Shown here: one piece after another, positions 17,719 to 26,242 of the stretch
Layout of the letters: every line of letters starts with the position of its first letter
How positions within the stretch are numbered: the first letter of the stretch is position 1
Assembly (NCBI GenBank): GCA_017520425.1
Contig: JAFXFO010000022.1
Location: 124,001 to 188,000 of the forward strand
DNA: 64,000 nucleotides
DNA from: Lachnospiraceae bacterium
Lineage (GTDB): Bacteria > Bacillota > Clostridia > Lachnospirales > Lachnospiraceae
Direction: 5' to 3'
Made by a program: the position numbers and the translations under genes
The notes under the pieces: model-generated
Seen by the model: the letters and a program-made list of their open reading frames with translations, nothing else
The model's database searches: none
Told to the model about the DNA's origin: nothing

Positions 17719-19089
17719 TTATTTCCAAACCCACCACAAAGGGGTATCTGATAAGTATAATCCCAATTTCTCCTGTAAAGCCAGGGATTCCTCATTGCCC
17801 TCAATAATATGGCAATAAGGCGTAAAACCATTACTGATTTGCAGATTGATTAAATAACTCTCTAAAGAAGCGCCAACTCCTTTGTGACGGTAATCTTCCT
17901 CTACAAACAGCATACCCATACTGCCTTCATTATGTACACCAACAAAGCCAATAATTCTGTCCCCATCAAAGGCACCGTACATAGCGCTTGCATTCAGACG
18001 TTCCTTAATATTTTCCGGATTGGCCAGATTGTAATGCTCCATTACATAATCAAAGTAACTACCGTCCAAAACACGGATATCCTTATATTTCATCGGCAGT
18101 GCTTCCTTTCGGGTACAAAGTGCCTGGGTACATTTACAGAAGCCGGTTTTGTCATATACATTTTCCAGCATGTCCCGTACAAACGCCTGAGTTGTGATAA
18201 TCATGGCATCTTTCGGAATCTGCATAAACATTTTCCCCGCACTCAGAACATCCACTGCATGTATCATATATAGATTCTCAAACTTTAATAAGATATCCAT
18301 ACCCTTATCATAGACCACTTCACCCAAGCCTCTGTGAAGCAGCTCCATCATATGTATATTCTGACGTTTCTTTTTCGCCAGACGCTTGATAATCTCCTGC
18401 TTCTGCTGATACTTGGCATAAAGGTCCGGCCGACGTTCCTTGGTCTTTTGGATTGACTGTTCCAGTCGCCACTCGTTTACCTTCTTGGTATTGCCGGAAA
18501 GCAGTACTTCAGGTACCTTCTTGCCATTCCACACCTCCGGTCGGCTGTACTGGGGATATTCCAGCAAATCATTGTGGAAGGTCTCCGTTTCTGCAGACAC
18601 ATCATTGTGCAGCACTCCGGGAATCAATCTGGCGATGGCATCTATCATAACCATCACAGGCAGTTCTCCACCTGTCAGCACATAATCTCCGATGGAAACA
18701 TAATCCGTGACGATTTCCTCCAGCACACGCTCATCAATTCCCTCATAATGACCGCAGACAAAGACCAGTTCCTTCTCCTTGGCCAGTTCTGTGGCCATTT
18801 TTTGGTCAAATTGACGTCCTTGAGGGGTTAGGTATATTGTTCTGGGCTTTTGTGTTAAATCCCCTGTAATCGCCTGATAGGCATCATAAACAGGCTGTGC
18901 CTGTATCAACATCCCTGCACCGCCACCATATGGGTAATCATCCACCTTACCATGCTTGTCTAAAGTATAATCCCTGATATTTACAGCCTCATAGGAAATC
19001 ACGCCTTTTTGGGCCGCCTTTCCTAAGATACTGGTTCCCAGACCATTCTCAATCATCTCCGGGAAAAGTGTCATCACATGAAACTTCAT
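17719..19089 (-). CDS. trmD: tRNA (guanine37-N1)-methyltransferase TrmD fused to a GNAT acetyltransferase
   Basis: 456 aa from the ATG at 19089, which follows GGAGGATTAGGC. Residues 1 to about 246 are complete TrmD: MTLFPEM, DYPYGGGAGML, GHYEGIDERV, SIGDYVLTGGELP and WRLEQS. It makes m1G37 in tRNA from S-adenosylmethionine using a knotted fold. With no stop, residues about 247-456 form an FR47-like GNAT domain: YRHKGVGASLE is the acetyl-CoA loop and HIIEGNEESLALQEKLG the family tail. The normal TrmD is about 240-250 aa. The stop of rimM lies two bases upstream of the start. Confidence 0.93.
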   Translation of the reverse strand: MKFHVMTLFPEMIENGLGTSILGKAAQKGVISYEAVNIRDYTLDKHGKVDDYPYGGGAGMLIQAQPVYDAYQAITGDLTQKPRTIYLTPQGRQFDQKMATELAKEKELVFVCGHYEGIDERVLEEIVTDYVSIGDYVLTGGELPVMVMIDAIARLIPGVLHNDVSAETETFHNDLLEYPQYSRPEVWNGKKVPEVLLSGNTKKVNEWRLEQSIQKTKERRPDLYAKYQQKQEIIKRLAKKKRQNIHMMELLHRGLGEVVYDKGMDILLKFENLYMIHAVDVLSAGKMFMQIPKDAMIITTQAFVRDMLENVYDKTGFCKCTQALCTRKEALPMKYKDIRVLDGSYFDYVMEHYNLANPENIKERLNASAMYGAFDGDRIIGFVGVHNEGSMGMLFVEEDYRHKGVGASLESYLINLQISNGFTPYCHIIEGNEESLALQEKLGLYLSDTPLWWVWK

Positions 19090-19091
19090 GC

Positions 19092-19604
19092 CTAATCCTC
19101 CAAAAGTCCCTCCAGTACATGTACCTTCATACGTCCTTCCGGTACATCCACCTCTAAAACACATTGCTTGATAGCCGGCAAAAGAAGCTCCCTGCCATCC
19201 GTCATCTTTATCACATAAACATCATTGGCGCCGGTGACCATCACATCCTCCAGCACACCTAATTCCTTATCTTCCTCGTCATATACCTTAATACCGATTA
19301 AATCTGCGATGAAATACTCATCCTTACGCAGTCTCACCGCATTGGCTCTGGTCACATAGAGACTCTTTTGACGGAATTTTTCTACGTCATTCATATTGTC
19401 CAGTCCTTTGAACTTCAGTATGACCATTTGCTTAAAGAACTTTACCCCTTCGATTTCCAGTGACATCTTCTCTTTTCCGGTATCCAATATAATATCCTTC
19501 AACTTCTTAAAACGCTTTACATCATCCGTAGTCGGATATACCTTTACCTCACCGTGTACGCCGTGTGTGGAGGTAATGATACCCACCTGCAATAATTCGT
19601 CCAT
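19092..19604 (-). CDS. rimM: 16S rRNA-processing/30S maturation protein RimM
   Basis: 170 aa. N-terminal RimM domain (VGIITSTHGVHGEVKVYPTT) and C-terminal PRC-barrel (YFIADLIGIKVYDEE, LLPAIKQCVLEVD). It helps assemble the 30S head. It is followed immediately by trmD, the conserved pairing. A terminator-like hairpin separates it from khpA upstream. Confidence 0.96.
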   Translation of the reverse strand: MDELLQVGIITSTHGVHGEVKVYPTTDDVKRFKKLKDIILDTGKEKMSLEIEGVKFFKQMVILKFKGLDNMNDVEKFRQKSLYVTRANAVRLRKDEYFIADLIGIKVYDEEDKELGVLEDVMVTGANDVYVIKMTDGRELLLPAIKQCVLEVDVPEGRMKVHVLEGLLED

Positions 19605-19623
19605 TCTTTACCTTCCTCGTTTG

Positions 19624-19661
19624 AAAAAATGAAGGCGAAACACACCACCGCATGCTTCGCC
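19624..19661 (-). terminator. Terminator/attenuator between khpA and rimM
   Basis: Minus strand GGCGAA (19656-19661) pairs with TTCGCC (19634-19639), with flanking pairs around a 16-nt loop, followed by T6 at 19629-19624. It sits 7 bp after the khpA stop and 20 bp before rimM, so it probably lowers rimM-trmD output relative to rpsP. Confidence 0.7.
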
Positions 19662-19667
19662 TCATGA

Positions 19668-19895
19668 TTAGATAATTTCTACATCTACAATTGTATTGTC
19701 CTTGGAAGAAGCTGCCTTAACAACGGAACGAATTGCTTTTGCAATTCTTCCCTGCTTTCCAATGACCTTACCCATATCGGACTGAGCTACATGAAGTTCC
19801 ACAACGATATTCTTGCCTTCGGTCTTCTCTGTCACTACTACCTCATCCGGGTTATCTACAAGTGCTTTTGCAATCACTTCTACTAAATCCTTCAT
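19668..19895 (-). CDS. khpA: KH-domain RNA-binding protein KhpA
   Basis: 75 aa. Single KH domain with the GKQG loop (VIGKQGRIAKAIRSVV). RNA chaperone-like partner of KhpB/Jag in Firmicutes. The start is the ATG at 19895 after GGAGG; one in-frame TTG codon earlier is not needed. It sits between rpsP and rimM, its usual place. Confidence 0.95.
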   Translation of the reverse strand: MKDLVEVIAKALVDNPDEVVVTEKTEGKNIVVELHVAQSDMGKVIGKQGRIAKAIRSVVKAASSKDNTIVDVEII

Positions 19896-19922
19896 CAATA
19901 CACCTCCTATGATGAGTCAGTG

Positions 19923-20168
19923 TTATTTTACGATACCAGCTACCTTGAAAAGCTTGTTAACTACTTCAGTAGGCTGAGCTCCGTTAGCCAACCACTTCTT
20001 AGCTTCTTCCTCATTAATCTTGAAAGTGCTGGGATCGGTATTAGGATCATAAGTACCGATTTCTGCGATAAATCTTCCGTCTCTGGGGGAACGAGAATCT
20101 GCAACGATAATTCTATAGAAAGGTGCTTTCTTCTGTCCCATTCTTCTTAATCTGATTTTAACTGCCAT
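19923..20168 (-). CDS. rpsP: 30S ribosomal protein S16
   Basis: 81 aa. Typical S16: [44 protein letters not shown] lies upstream of the ATG. It follows ffh in the conserved ylxM-ffh-rpsP operon. Confidence 0.98.
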   Translation of the reverse strand: MAVKIRLRRMGQKKAPFYRIIVADSRSPRDGRFIAEIGTYDPNTDPSTFKINEEEAKKWLANGAQPTEVVNKLFKVAGIVK

Positions 20169-20237
20169 TTTCTTTACCTCCGTATAATACGTTTAATTGT
20201 TATCTATGATAAGAACTTTTTGTTCCTTATCTGCTAC

Positions 20238-21611
20238 TTAAAAGGGGAATCCTCCGCGTCCCATGCCGCCCATACCCGGGAAGCCACCAAAACGCTTCTT
20301 CTTTCCGCCACCGCCAAACTGCTTCATCAGCTTCTGGCTTTGTTCAAACTGTTTGATAAAGCGGTTTACTTCGCTGATATCCACACCGGCCCCCTTTGCA
20401 ATACGATGCTTCCTCCTGGGATTTAACAACTTCGGATCGCGTCTCTCCTTGGGTGTCATGGACAGTACGATTGCTTCCATGTGTGATAACTGTTTCTCAT
20501 CAATCATACCTTCCAGGTCAGCGCCCTTCATACCCATACCGGGTAGCATACCTAAGATACTTGCCAGACCGCCCATCTTACGCATCTGCTTCATGCTTTC
20601 CAGGTAATCTTCAAAGTCAAATTTACCCTTCTTCATACGGCCCATCATATCTTTGCTCTTATCTTCATCGATATCGATGTTTTCCTGAGCCTTTTCAATC
20701 AGAGTAAGGACATCACCCATACCCAGGATACGATTTGCCATTCTGTCCGGATAGAACTGTTCCATATCGGAAAGTTTCTCACCCATACCTACATAGAGAA
20801 TAGGTTTTCCGGTCACTGCCTTGATGGATAATGCAGCACCGCCTCGTGTATCGCCGTCCAGCTTGGTAAGCACCACGCCGTCGATACCGATTTGTTCATC
20901 GAACTGCTTTGCTACATTTACCGCATCCTGACCGGTCATGGCATCCACGACCAAAATGGTCTGGTGCACAGTCACCTGCTCCTTCACCTCTTGGAGCTCC
21001 TTCATCATGTCCTCATCCACATGAAGACGTCCGGCGGTATCCAGGATAACCACATTGTGACCGTTCTTTTCCGCATGAGCGATTGCGTTCTTAGCAATCT
21101 CAGCAGGCTTGTGGTCAGTACCCATGGAGAATACTTCTACCTCCATCTTCTGACCGTTTATCTGTAACTGCTCTATCGCCGCAGGACGGTAGATATCGCA
21201 GGCTACCAGCAAGGATTTCTTACCCTTGGTTTTCAGCTTTCCGGCAATCTTTGCAGTTGCAGTGGTTTTACCTGCACCCTGCAGACCGGCCATCATCACT
21301 ACGGTGATTGACTTACCCGGCTGAAACTGAATCTCCGTGGTTTCACTACCCATCAAAGCAACCAGTTCGTCATTTACGATTTTAATCACCATCTGTCCGG
21401 GATTCAAACCGTTCATAACATCCTGACCAATGGCCTGTTCCTCCACAGACTTCACAAACTGCTTTACTACTCGGAAGTTTACGTCCGCTTCCAAAAGAGC
21501 CATCTTTACCTCTTTCAGTGCAGCCTTAACATCTTCCTCGGTTAATCGGCCTTTGCTTCTCAGGTTCTTAAATACATTTTGTAATTTATCGGTTAAGCTT
21601 TCAAATGCCAT
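20238..21611 (-). CDS. ffh: Signal recognition particle protein Ffh (SRP54)
   Basis: 457 aa. N domain, GTPase G domain (GLQGAGKTT near residue 110, DTAGRLHVDE, TKLDGDTRGG) and Met-rich M domain (about 300-440) with a glycine/lysine-rich tail GGGGKKKRFGG. Binds SRP RNA and signal peptides, and docks on FtsY (25264-26232 in this window). Preceded by ylxM by 15 bp. Confidence 0.98.
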   Translation of the reverse strand: MAFESLTDKLQNVFKNLRSKGRLTEEDVKAALKEVKMALLEADVNFRVVKQFVKSVEEQAIGQDVMNGLNPGQMVIKIVNDELVALMGSETTEIQFQPGKSITVVMMAGLQGAGKTTATAKIAGKLKTKGKKSLLVACDIYRPAAIEQLQINGQKMEVEVFSMGTDHKPAEIAKNAIAHAEKNGHNVVILDTAGRLHVDEDMMKELQEVKEQVTVHQTILVVDAMTGQDAVNVAKQFDEQIGIDGVVLTKLDGDTRGGAALSIKAVTGKPILYVGMGEKLSDMEQFYPDRMANRILGMGDVLTLIEKAQENIDIDEDKSKDMMGRMKKGKFDFEDYLESMKQMRKMGGLASILGMLPGMGMKGADLEGMIDEKQLSHMEAIVLSMTPKERRDPKLLNPRRKHRIAKGAGVDISEVNRFIKQFEQSQKLMKQFGGGGKKKRFGGFPGMGGMGRGGFPF

Positions 21612-21626
21612 CTGCTAATCCTCTTA

Positions 21627-21983
21627 CTAAAACTCATTCATCAAATCTGTGGAAATCTGTCTAATGTTTACTACTTTTTCTCTGGCTGACTGCTCCAACT
21701 CTGTTTCTTCCAAATCCTTGGTCAGCTCCACCAACCGGGCTATCTTTTCCTTGGCTCCTGCAAACTTTTCCACCAAATGCAGCTTTTCTTCATAGCCAAG
21801 CAAAATCTTGTCACAGCGCTTAATCAAATCATGTACGCCTTGTCTGCTGATGCCATACTCCTCTGCAATCTCGCTTAAGGACATATCATTGTACACCGCA
21901 TCCTCGTACACATTCCTCTGATGCTCCGTCAACAGCTCTCCGTAGAAATCATATAAAAGTACCTGTTGAAATATCTTTTCCAT
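21627..21983 (-). CDS. ylxM: YlxM-like helix-turn-helix protein of the SRP operon
   Basis: 118 aa. Sigma-70 region-4-like HTH (YNDMSLSEIAEEYGISRQGV near residues 35-55) followed by a coiled-coil tail. First gene of the ylxM-ffh operon, its conserved position; thought to modulate SRP assembly or expression. The ATG at 21983 is the conservative start; in-frame GTG codons at 22007 and 21998 exist, and no site is strong. Confidence 0.9.
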   Translation of the reverse strand: MEKIFQQVLLYDFYGELLTEHQRNVYEDAVYNDMSLSEIAEEYGISRQGVHDLIKRCDKILLGYEEKLHLVEKFAGAKEKIARLVELTKDLEETELEQSAREKVVNIRQISTDLMNEF

Positions 21984-22019
21984 GTCGTTTACGCCCACTT
22001 TTTCCACATATTACAACGA

Positions 22020-22059
22020 ACACCTTTGCCATCATACAACATAACAGCAAAGGTGTCAA
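22020..22059 (-). promoter_or_regulatory. ylxM-ffh operon promoter with overlapping perfect dyad
   Basis: Minus strand -35 TTGACA (22054-22059), 17-bp spacer, -10 TATGAT (22031-22036). A perfect 10-bp inverted repeat, ACACCTTTGC / GCAAAGGTGT (22047-22056 and 22020-22029 in + coordinates), brackets the -10 and reaches the -35 and the likely start point near 22024. No T run follows on the minus strand, so an operator reading is favoured over a terminator. Confidence 0.7.
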
Positions 22060-22095
22060 GTATTTTTTCTTTACAGTTTTATTTTTTTCTTCAAA

Positions 22096-22980
22096 CTACT
22101 TATAATCATCCTCGTCCCAGTCCTCATCCATGGAATATTCCAGATACTGCATAAATACCTCATCATCCTCTGTTGTCTCGTAACGAACCAGGGTATAGGA
22201 TTCGATTTTACCATCTTCTAATTTTTCTCCTGCATCGTGCATGGCGAAATTGGTCAATATCACATTCTTCAGCGGCATCCCCGTATCTTCACAATAATCC
22301 TTTAACTCACTATAACTTCTTCTTGACTTATACATATCAGACCAAATGCGGCTGGACAAATGATAATACTGGCGATTGGGCAAATACTCTTCCATGGCTT
22401 CCCCAAAACCATTTTCATCTACATAATCCTTCCACTCTTCAAATTCATCCTCATATTTTTCTAAATCAACGATTTTACCATCCACATAAAGTGCTCCATA
22501 GGTGGTTTGCTTATAATTAAACAGAATATCCATTTTTGAATAACCCTTTAAGTCTTTCAAATCATCACTATCAGAATCATATTCAATTCCTGAAGCCGTT
22601 ATATATTCTGCTCCTCCGTAAAATACATAAGACTTTATTACCAAGTCTTCAACATCCACATCCACTGCGCTGTATCGATATTTTGATACGGGTGCATAAT
22701 CCGCATATAAAAAAATGTCCTCACGCCCCTCAGACTTTACCAGCTTACAATCTTCATCAAAAACATACGGCTTTGATATGGAATTGCCCCAACGAGTAAA
22801 ACTGCAAACCTGCACGTCATTCTCATTCAATGCTTTTACCACCTCTTCAAAATCCTGAGATAAATTATACTTTTCTCCTTCAATGGTAATGTTGGCAAAT
22901 TTGTGTCCGTTATTTCCGCATGCGCTCAATCCTGCTACCATGCAAATTGTCAATAGTACTGTCAATAATCTTTTCTTCAT
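22096..22980 (-). CDS. Secreted lipoprotein, family not recognised
   Basis: 294 aa. Signal peptide with lipobox LSAC (Cys21), so anchored outside the membrane. The mature part is rich in Asp, Glu and Tyr with no recognised domain, and the C-terminus is very acidic (DEDWDEDDYK). It is monocistronic between the YitT gene and the ylxM promoter. Confidence 0.85.
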   Translation of the reverse strand: MKKRLLTVLLTICMVAGLSACGNNGHKFANITIEGEKYNLSQDFEEVVKALNENDVQVCSFTRWGNSISKPYVFDEDCKLVKSEGREDIFLYADYAPVSKYRYSAVDVDVEDLVIKSYVFYGGAEYITASGIEYDSDSDDLKDLKGYSKMDILFNYKQTTYGALYVDGKIVDLEKYEDEFEEWKDYVDENGFGEAMEEYLPNRQYYHLSSRIWSDMYKSRRSYSELKDYCEDTGMPLKNVILTNFAMHDAGEKLEDGKIESYTLVRYETTEDDEVFMQYLEYSMDEDWDEDDYK

Positions 22981-23065
22981 TTTTCTCCCCTTTTCATATA
23001 ACCATATGGCTATATCAGTATTTTATAATAATACACATGACTAAAACATTAAGTTTCACCCTGCA

Positions 23066-23932
23066 TTATATTTTCTCGCTAAACAAATTTTTATAGCCTT
23101 CCCCGTAAATCTCCATAGCACTGCTGACAATCATAAAGGCCATGGGGTCCTCTTCCTTGATGATATCCTCCACCTTAGGAGATATCTGCTTCTTCACCAC
23201 ACACATGATTACCTTCTTTTCCTTACCGCTGTAAGCACCTTCTCCACGCACATAGGTTACACCGATTTCCAAGTCATCCAGAAGTCGCTTGGTAATCTCT
23301 TCAGATTTGTCGCTGATGATATGAATCAGTTTCGCTTCATCCTTACCGTAAAGCACGATATCCATAACGAAAGAAGTAACCACCACTGTCATACCGGCAT
23401 ACAAAGCTTTATCAATATCTTTGAATACCAATGCCGAACAGGTCACCACCACGGCATCCATCAGCAAAAACAAATTGTTGGTCTTTAAATGTGGCTTCTT
23501 GGTACGGATAATCTTTACAATGATATCAATACCACCGGTAGTAGCTTTTGCACGAAATACGGTGCCCATACCCACTGCCAACAAGGCACCTCCTGCCAAA
23601 CCTGCCAAGAAAGGGTCCTCTGTCAAAGCCCCATACTGTGATGTAAAAAAATTGGTCATTGGTGAAATAATCATAATACAGTAGATGGTAGATACGATAA
23701 ACTTAAATCCAAACTTCCATGTGCCCAGCAAAAGTATGGGTATATTAAACAGCAAAATCAAAGTACCGGTTTCAACAGGAATCAATCGACTGACAATAAT
23801 GGAGATACCGGTTACACCGCCCGGTGCCAGGGAATTGGGATCCAAAAACATACCGATTGCCGCGGCATACAGAACGGCTCCTATGGTCATCATAAAGAAA
23901 CGCTTCACTTTTTGTTGCATGGCTTGGCTCAT
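23066..23932 (-). CDS. YitT family membrane protein (DUF161-DUF2179)
   Basis: 288 aa. Five or so hydrophobic helices (about residues 15-190) with LDPNSLAPGGVTGISII and GMGTVFRAKATTGGIDII, both typical of the family, and a cytosolic DUF2179 domain at the C-terminus (GVTYVRGEGAYSGKEKKVIM). Transport role unproven. The start is the ATG at 23932, five bases after GGAGG; a GTG six bases upstream is less likely. Confidence 0.92.
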   Translation of the reverse strand: MSQAMQQKVKRFFMMTIGAVLYAAAIGMFLDPNSLAPGGVTGISIIVSRLIPVETGTLILLFNIPILLLGTWKFGFKFIVSTIYCIMIISPMTNFFTSQYGALTEDPFLAGLAGGALLAVGMGTVFRAKATTGGIDIIVKIIRTKKPHLKTNNLFLLMDAVVVTCSALVFKDIDKALYAGMTVVVTSFVMDIVLYGKDEAKLIHIISDKSEEITKRLLDDLEIGVTYVRGEGAYSGKEKKVIMCVVKKQISPKVEDIIKEEDPMAFMIVSSAMEIYGEGYKNLFSEKI

Positions 23933-23970
23933 ACACACCTCCGGCTTACAAACACTTGCTTAGTATTATT

Positions 23971-24008
23971 ATAAAGGAAAGCCCGTATATTTTACAATAC
24001 AGGCTTTC
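23971..24008 (-). terminator. Intrinsic terminator of ilvA
   Basis: Stem GAAAGCC-GTAT against ATAC-GGCTTTC with one mismatch (23977-23988 / 23997-24008), followed on the minus strand by CTTTATAAT. It lies 20 bp after the ilvA stop. Confidence 0.75.
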
Positions 24009-24028
24009 TTAGTATATGCTATATTTTT

Positions 24029-25240
24029 CTAAATATTTGTACGCACTAATTTGGGCATATAGCCTTCTTTCTCCAAGGCCTCCATAATCTGATGCTTGTG
24101 CTCGGTACCGAAAGCCTCCAGAGTAATCCGAAGTTCCACTGCCGCACTACGGTTGGTGCTGACAAACTGGTTATGCTCCAGCTTAATTACATTACCGTTT
24201 TCTCTTGCCACCACTCCGGATACTCTGCACAGCTCGCCCGGCTTGTCGGGAAGAAGTACGGAAACGGTAAAGATTCTGTCACGGAAGATGAGTCCCTGCT
24301 GTACCACAGAGGACATAGTAATGACATCCATATTTCCGCCGCTTAAGATGGACACCACTCTCTTTTCCTTCACATCCAGCTGTTTTAATGCTGCCACGGT
24401 CAAAAGGCCTGAGTTCTCTACCACCATTTTATGATTTTCCACCATATCCAGGAATGCTACGATTAAATCCTGGTCTTCTACGGTTATAATATCATCTAAG
24501 TTTTCTTTTAAATAAGGGAACAGTTTTGCTCCCGGCGTCTTCACTGCAGTACCATCTGCGATAGTACTTACTTTAGGCAGCGTCACCACTTCACCGGCCT
24601 TTATGGATTCCTGCAGACAATTGGCTCCCGCCGGCTCCACACCGATTACTTTAATTTTAGGATTCAGCATTTTGGCCAAAGTAGAAACTCCGGTTGCCAA
24701 TCCGCCGCCACCAATGGGTACCAAAATATAGTCCACCAAAGGAAGCTCCTTAAAAATCTCCATGGCAATGGTTCCCTGACCGGTAGCCACGCTCAAATCA
24801 TCAAAGGGATGTATAAAGGTATATCCATGCTCCGCTGCCAGCTCATAAGCCTTTTCACAGGCCTCATCATACACATCCCCGAAAAGAATTACTTCCGCAC
24901 CATACCCTTTGGTACGGTTTACCTTCATTAGAGGTGTGGTAGTAGGCATAACGATGGTAGCCTTTACCCCATAGCTCTTTGCCGCATATGCCACACCCTG
25001 GGCGTGATTGCCTGCGGATGCAGTGATCACACCTTTTGCACGTTCCTCATCACTTAGGGTACTCATGGCATAATAAGCGCCGCGAAGCTTATAGGCTCCC
25101 GTAAACTGCATATTCTCCGGCTTCAAAAACACTCTGTTACCGGTTTGTTTGCTCAAATAGTCACTATATACCAGCTTGGTTTCCAGCGTCACCTTCTTTA
25201 CTACCTCTGACGCCTCTTCAAACCTTTCCAATGTCAACAT
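24029..25240 (-). CDS. ilvA: Threonine ammonia-lyase (PLP)
   Basis: 403 aa. Deaminates threonine to 2-oxobutanoate for isoleucine synthesis or catabolism. PLP lysine in GAYKLRGA (near residue 51), phosphate cradle IGGGGLATG, and one C-terminal ACT domain (about residues 325-403). One ACT domain and 400 aa match the shorter TdcB/IlvA-like class found in Firmicutes rather than the two-ACT, 500-aa biosynthetic enzyme. Sits 23 bp downstream of ftsY. Confidence 0.93.
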   Translation of the reverse strand: MLTLERFEEASEVVKKVTLETKLVYSDYLSKQTGNRVFLKPENMQFTGAYKLRGAYYAMSTLSDEERAKGVITASAGNHAQGVAYAAKSYGVKATIVMPTTTPLMKVNRTKGYGAEVILFGDVYDEACEKAYELAAEHGYTFIHPFDDLSVATGQGTIAMEIFKELPLVDYILVPIGGGGLATGVSTLAKMLNPKIKVIGVEPAGANCLQESIKAGEVVTLPKVSTIADGTAVKTPGAKLFPYLKENLDDIITVEDQDLIVAFLDMVENHKMVVENSGLLTVAALKQLDVKEKRVVSILSGGNMDVITMSSVVQQGLIFRDRIFTVSVLLPDKPGELCRVSGVVARENGNVIKLEHNQFVSTNRSAAVELRITLEAFGTEHKHQIMEALEKEGYMPKLVRTNI

Positions 25241-25263
25241 AAGTCTTACTCCTTACTTACGAC

Positions 25264-26232
25264 TTAAACTTCTTCCTCTTCGTCCTCATCCTTCTCAGGA
25301 TTTACTTCGAACAAAGCGTTTACAAACTCATCGGAATCAAACTTCTGCAAATCATCAATGGATTCGCCCACACCGATGAACTTCACCGGCACATTCAGCT
25401 CTGACTGGATTGCTACTGCAATACCGCCCTTGGCAGTACCGTCCATTTTGGTCAAAATGATACCTGTCAGCTGTGCCACATCACCGAATTCTCTGGCCTG
25501 TACCATGGCATTCTGTCCTGTGGTTCCATCCAGTACGATAAGATTCTCTCTATGGGCATCCGGAAACTCTCTATCGATAATACGATTCATCTTCCGAAGC
25601 TCTTCCATCAGGTTCTTTTTGTTGTGGAGACGTCCAGCCGTATCAATCAAAAGCACATCCGTTTTTCTTGCCTTAGCTGCATTTACCGCGTCAAATACCA
25701 CACTGGCAGGGTCTGAACCTTCTTTGCCGCCTACCATGGGCACATCCGCTCTGCGGGCCCATTCTGCCAACTGCTCCCCTGCAGCCGCACGGAAGGTATC
25801 TGCAGCAGCAATGAGTACCTTGCGGTTCTTATCCTTTAACTTCCCTGCCAACTTACCTACGGAAGTGGTTTTACCTACACCGTTGACACCGATTACCATG
25901 ATAACAGACTGCTTATCTTCAAAATCATAAGCGGTTTCGTCCACATGCATCTGTTCCTTGATACTGTCTATCAGCAACTGCTTACACTCGGAAGGTTGCT
26001 TAATATGCTGTTCCTTCACCTGTATTTTTAATCGGTTGATGATATCCGTAGTGGCATTGACACCGATATCTCCCATAATCAGAATTTCTTCCAACTCTTC
26101 ATAAAAATCCTCATCAATGGCAGAAAATCCGCTAAATACCGAGTCAATTCCTCTTACAATATTCTCTCTGGTCTTTGAAAGGCCTGCCTTTAATCGGCGA
26201 AAAAAGCCTTTCTTTTCTTTTTCATCACTCAT
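25264..26232 (-). CDS. ftsY: SRP receptor FtsY
   Basis: 322 aa, the short NG-domain form without the acidic A domain. GVNGVGKTTS (near residue 117), DTAGRLHNK, TKMDGTAKGG and IGVGESIDDL. Ends in an acidic tail. Membrane-associated partner of Ffh. Lies 10 bp after smc, in the conserved rnc-smc-ftsY order. Confidence 0.97.
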   Translation of the reverse strand: MSDEKEKKGFFRRLKAGLSKTRENIVRGIDSVFSGFSAIDEDFYEELEEILIMGDIGVNATTDIINRLKIQVKEQHIKQPSECKQLLIDSIKEQMHVDETAYDFEDKQSVIMVIGVNGVGKTTSVGKLAGKLKDKNRKVLIAAADTFRAAAGEQLAEWARRADVPMVGGKEGSDPASVVFDAVNAAKARKTDVLLIDTAGRLHNKKNLMEELRKMNRIIDREFPDAHRENLIVLDGTTGQNAMVQAREFGDVAQLTGIILTKMDGTAKGGIAVAIQSELNVPVKFIGVGESIDDLQKFDSDEFVNALFEVNPEKDEDEEEEV

Positions 26233-26242
26233 AGATCCCCCT

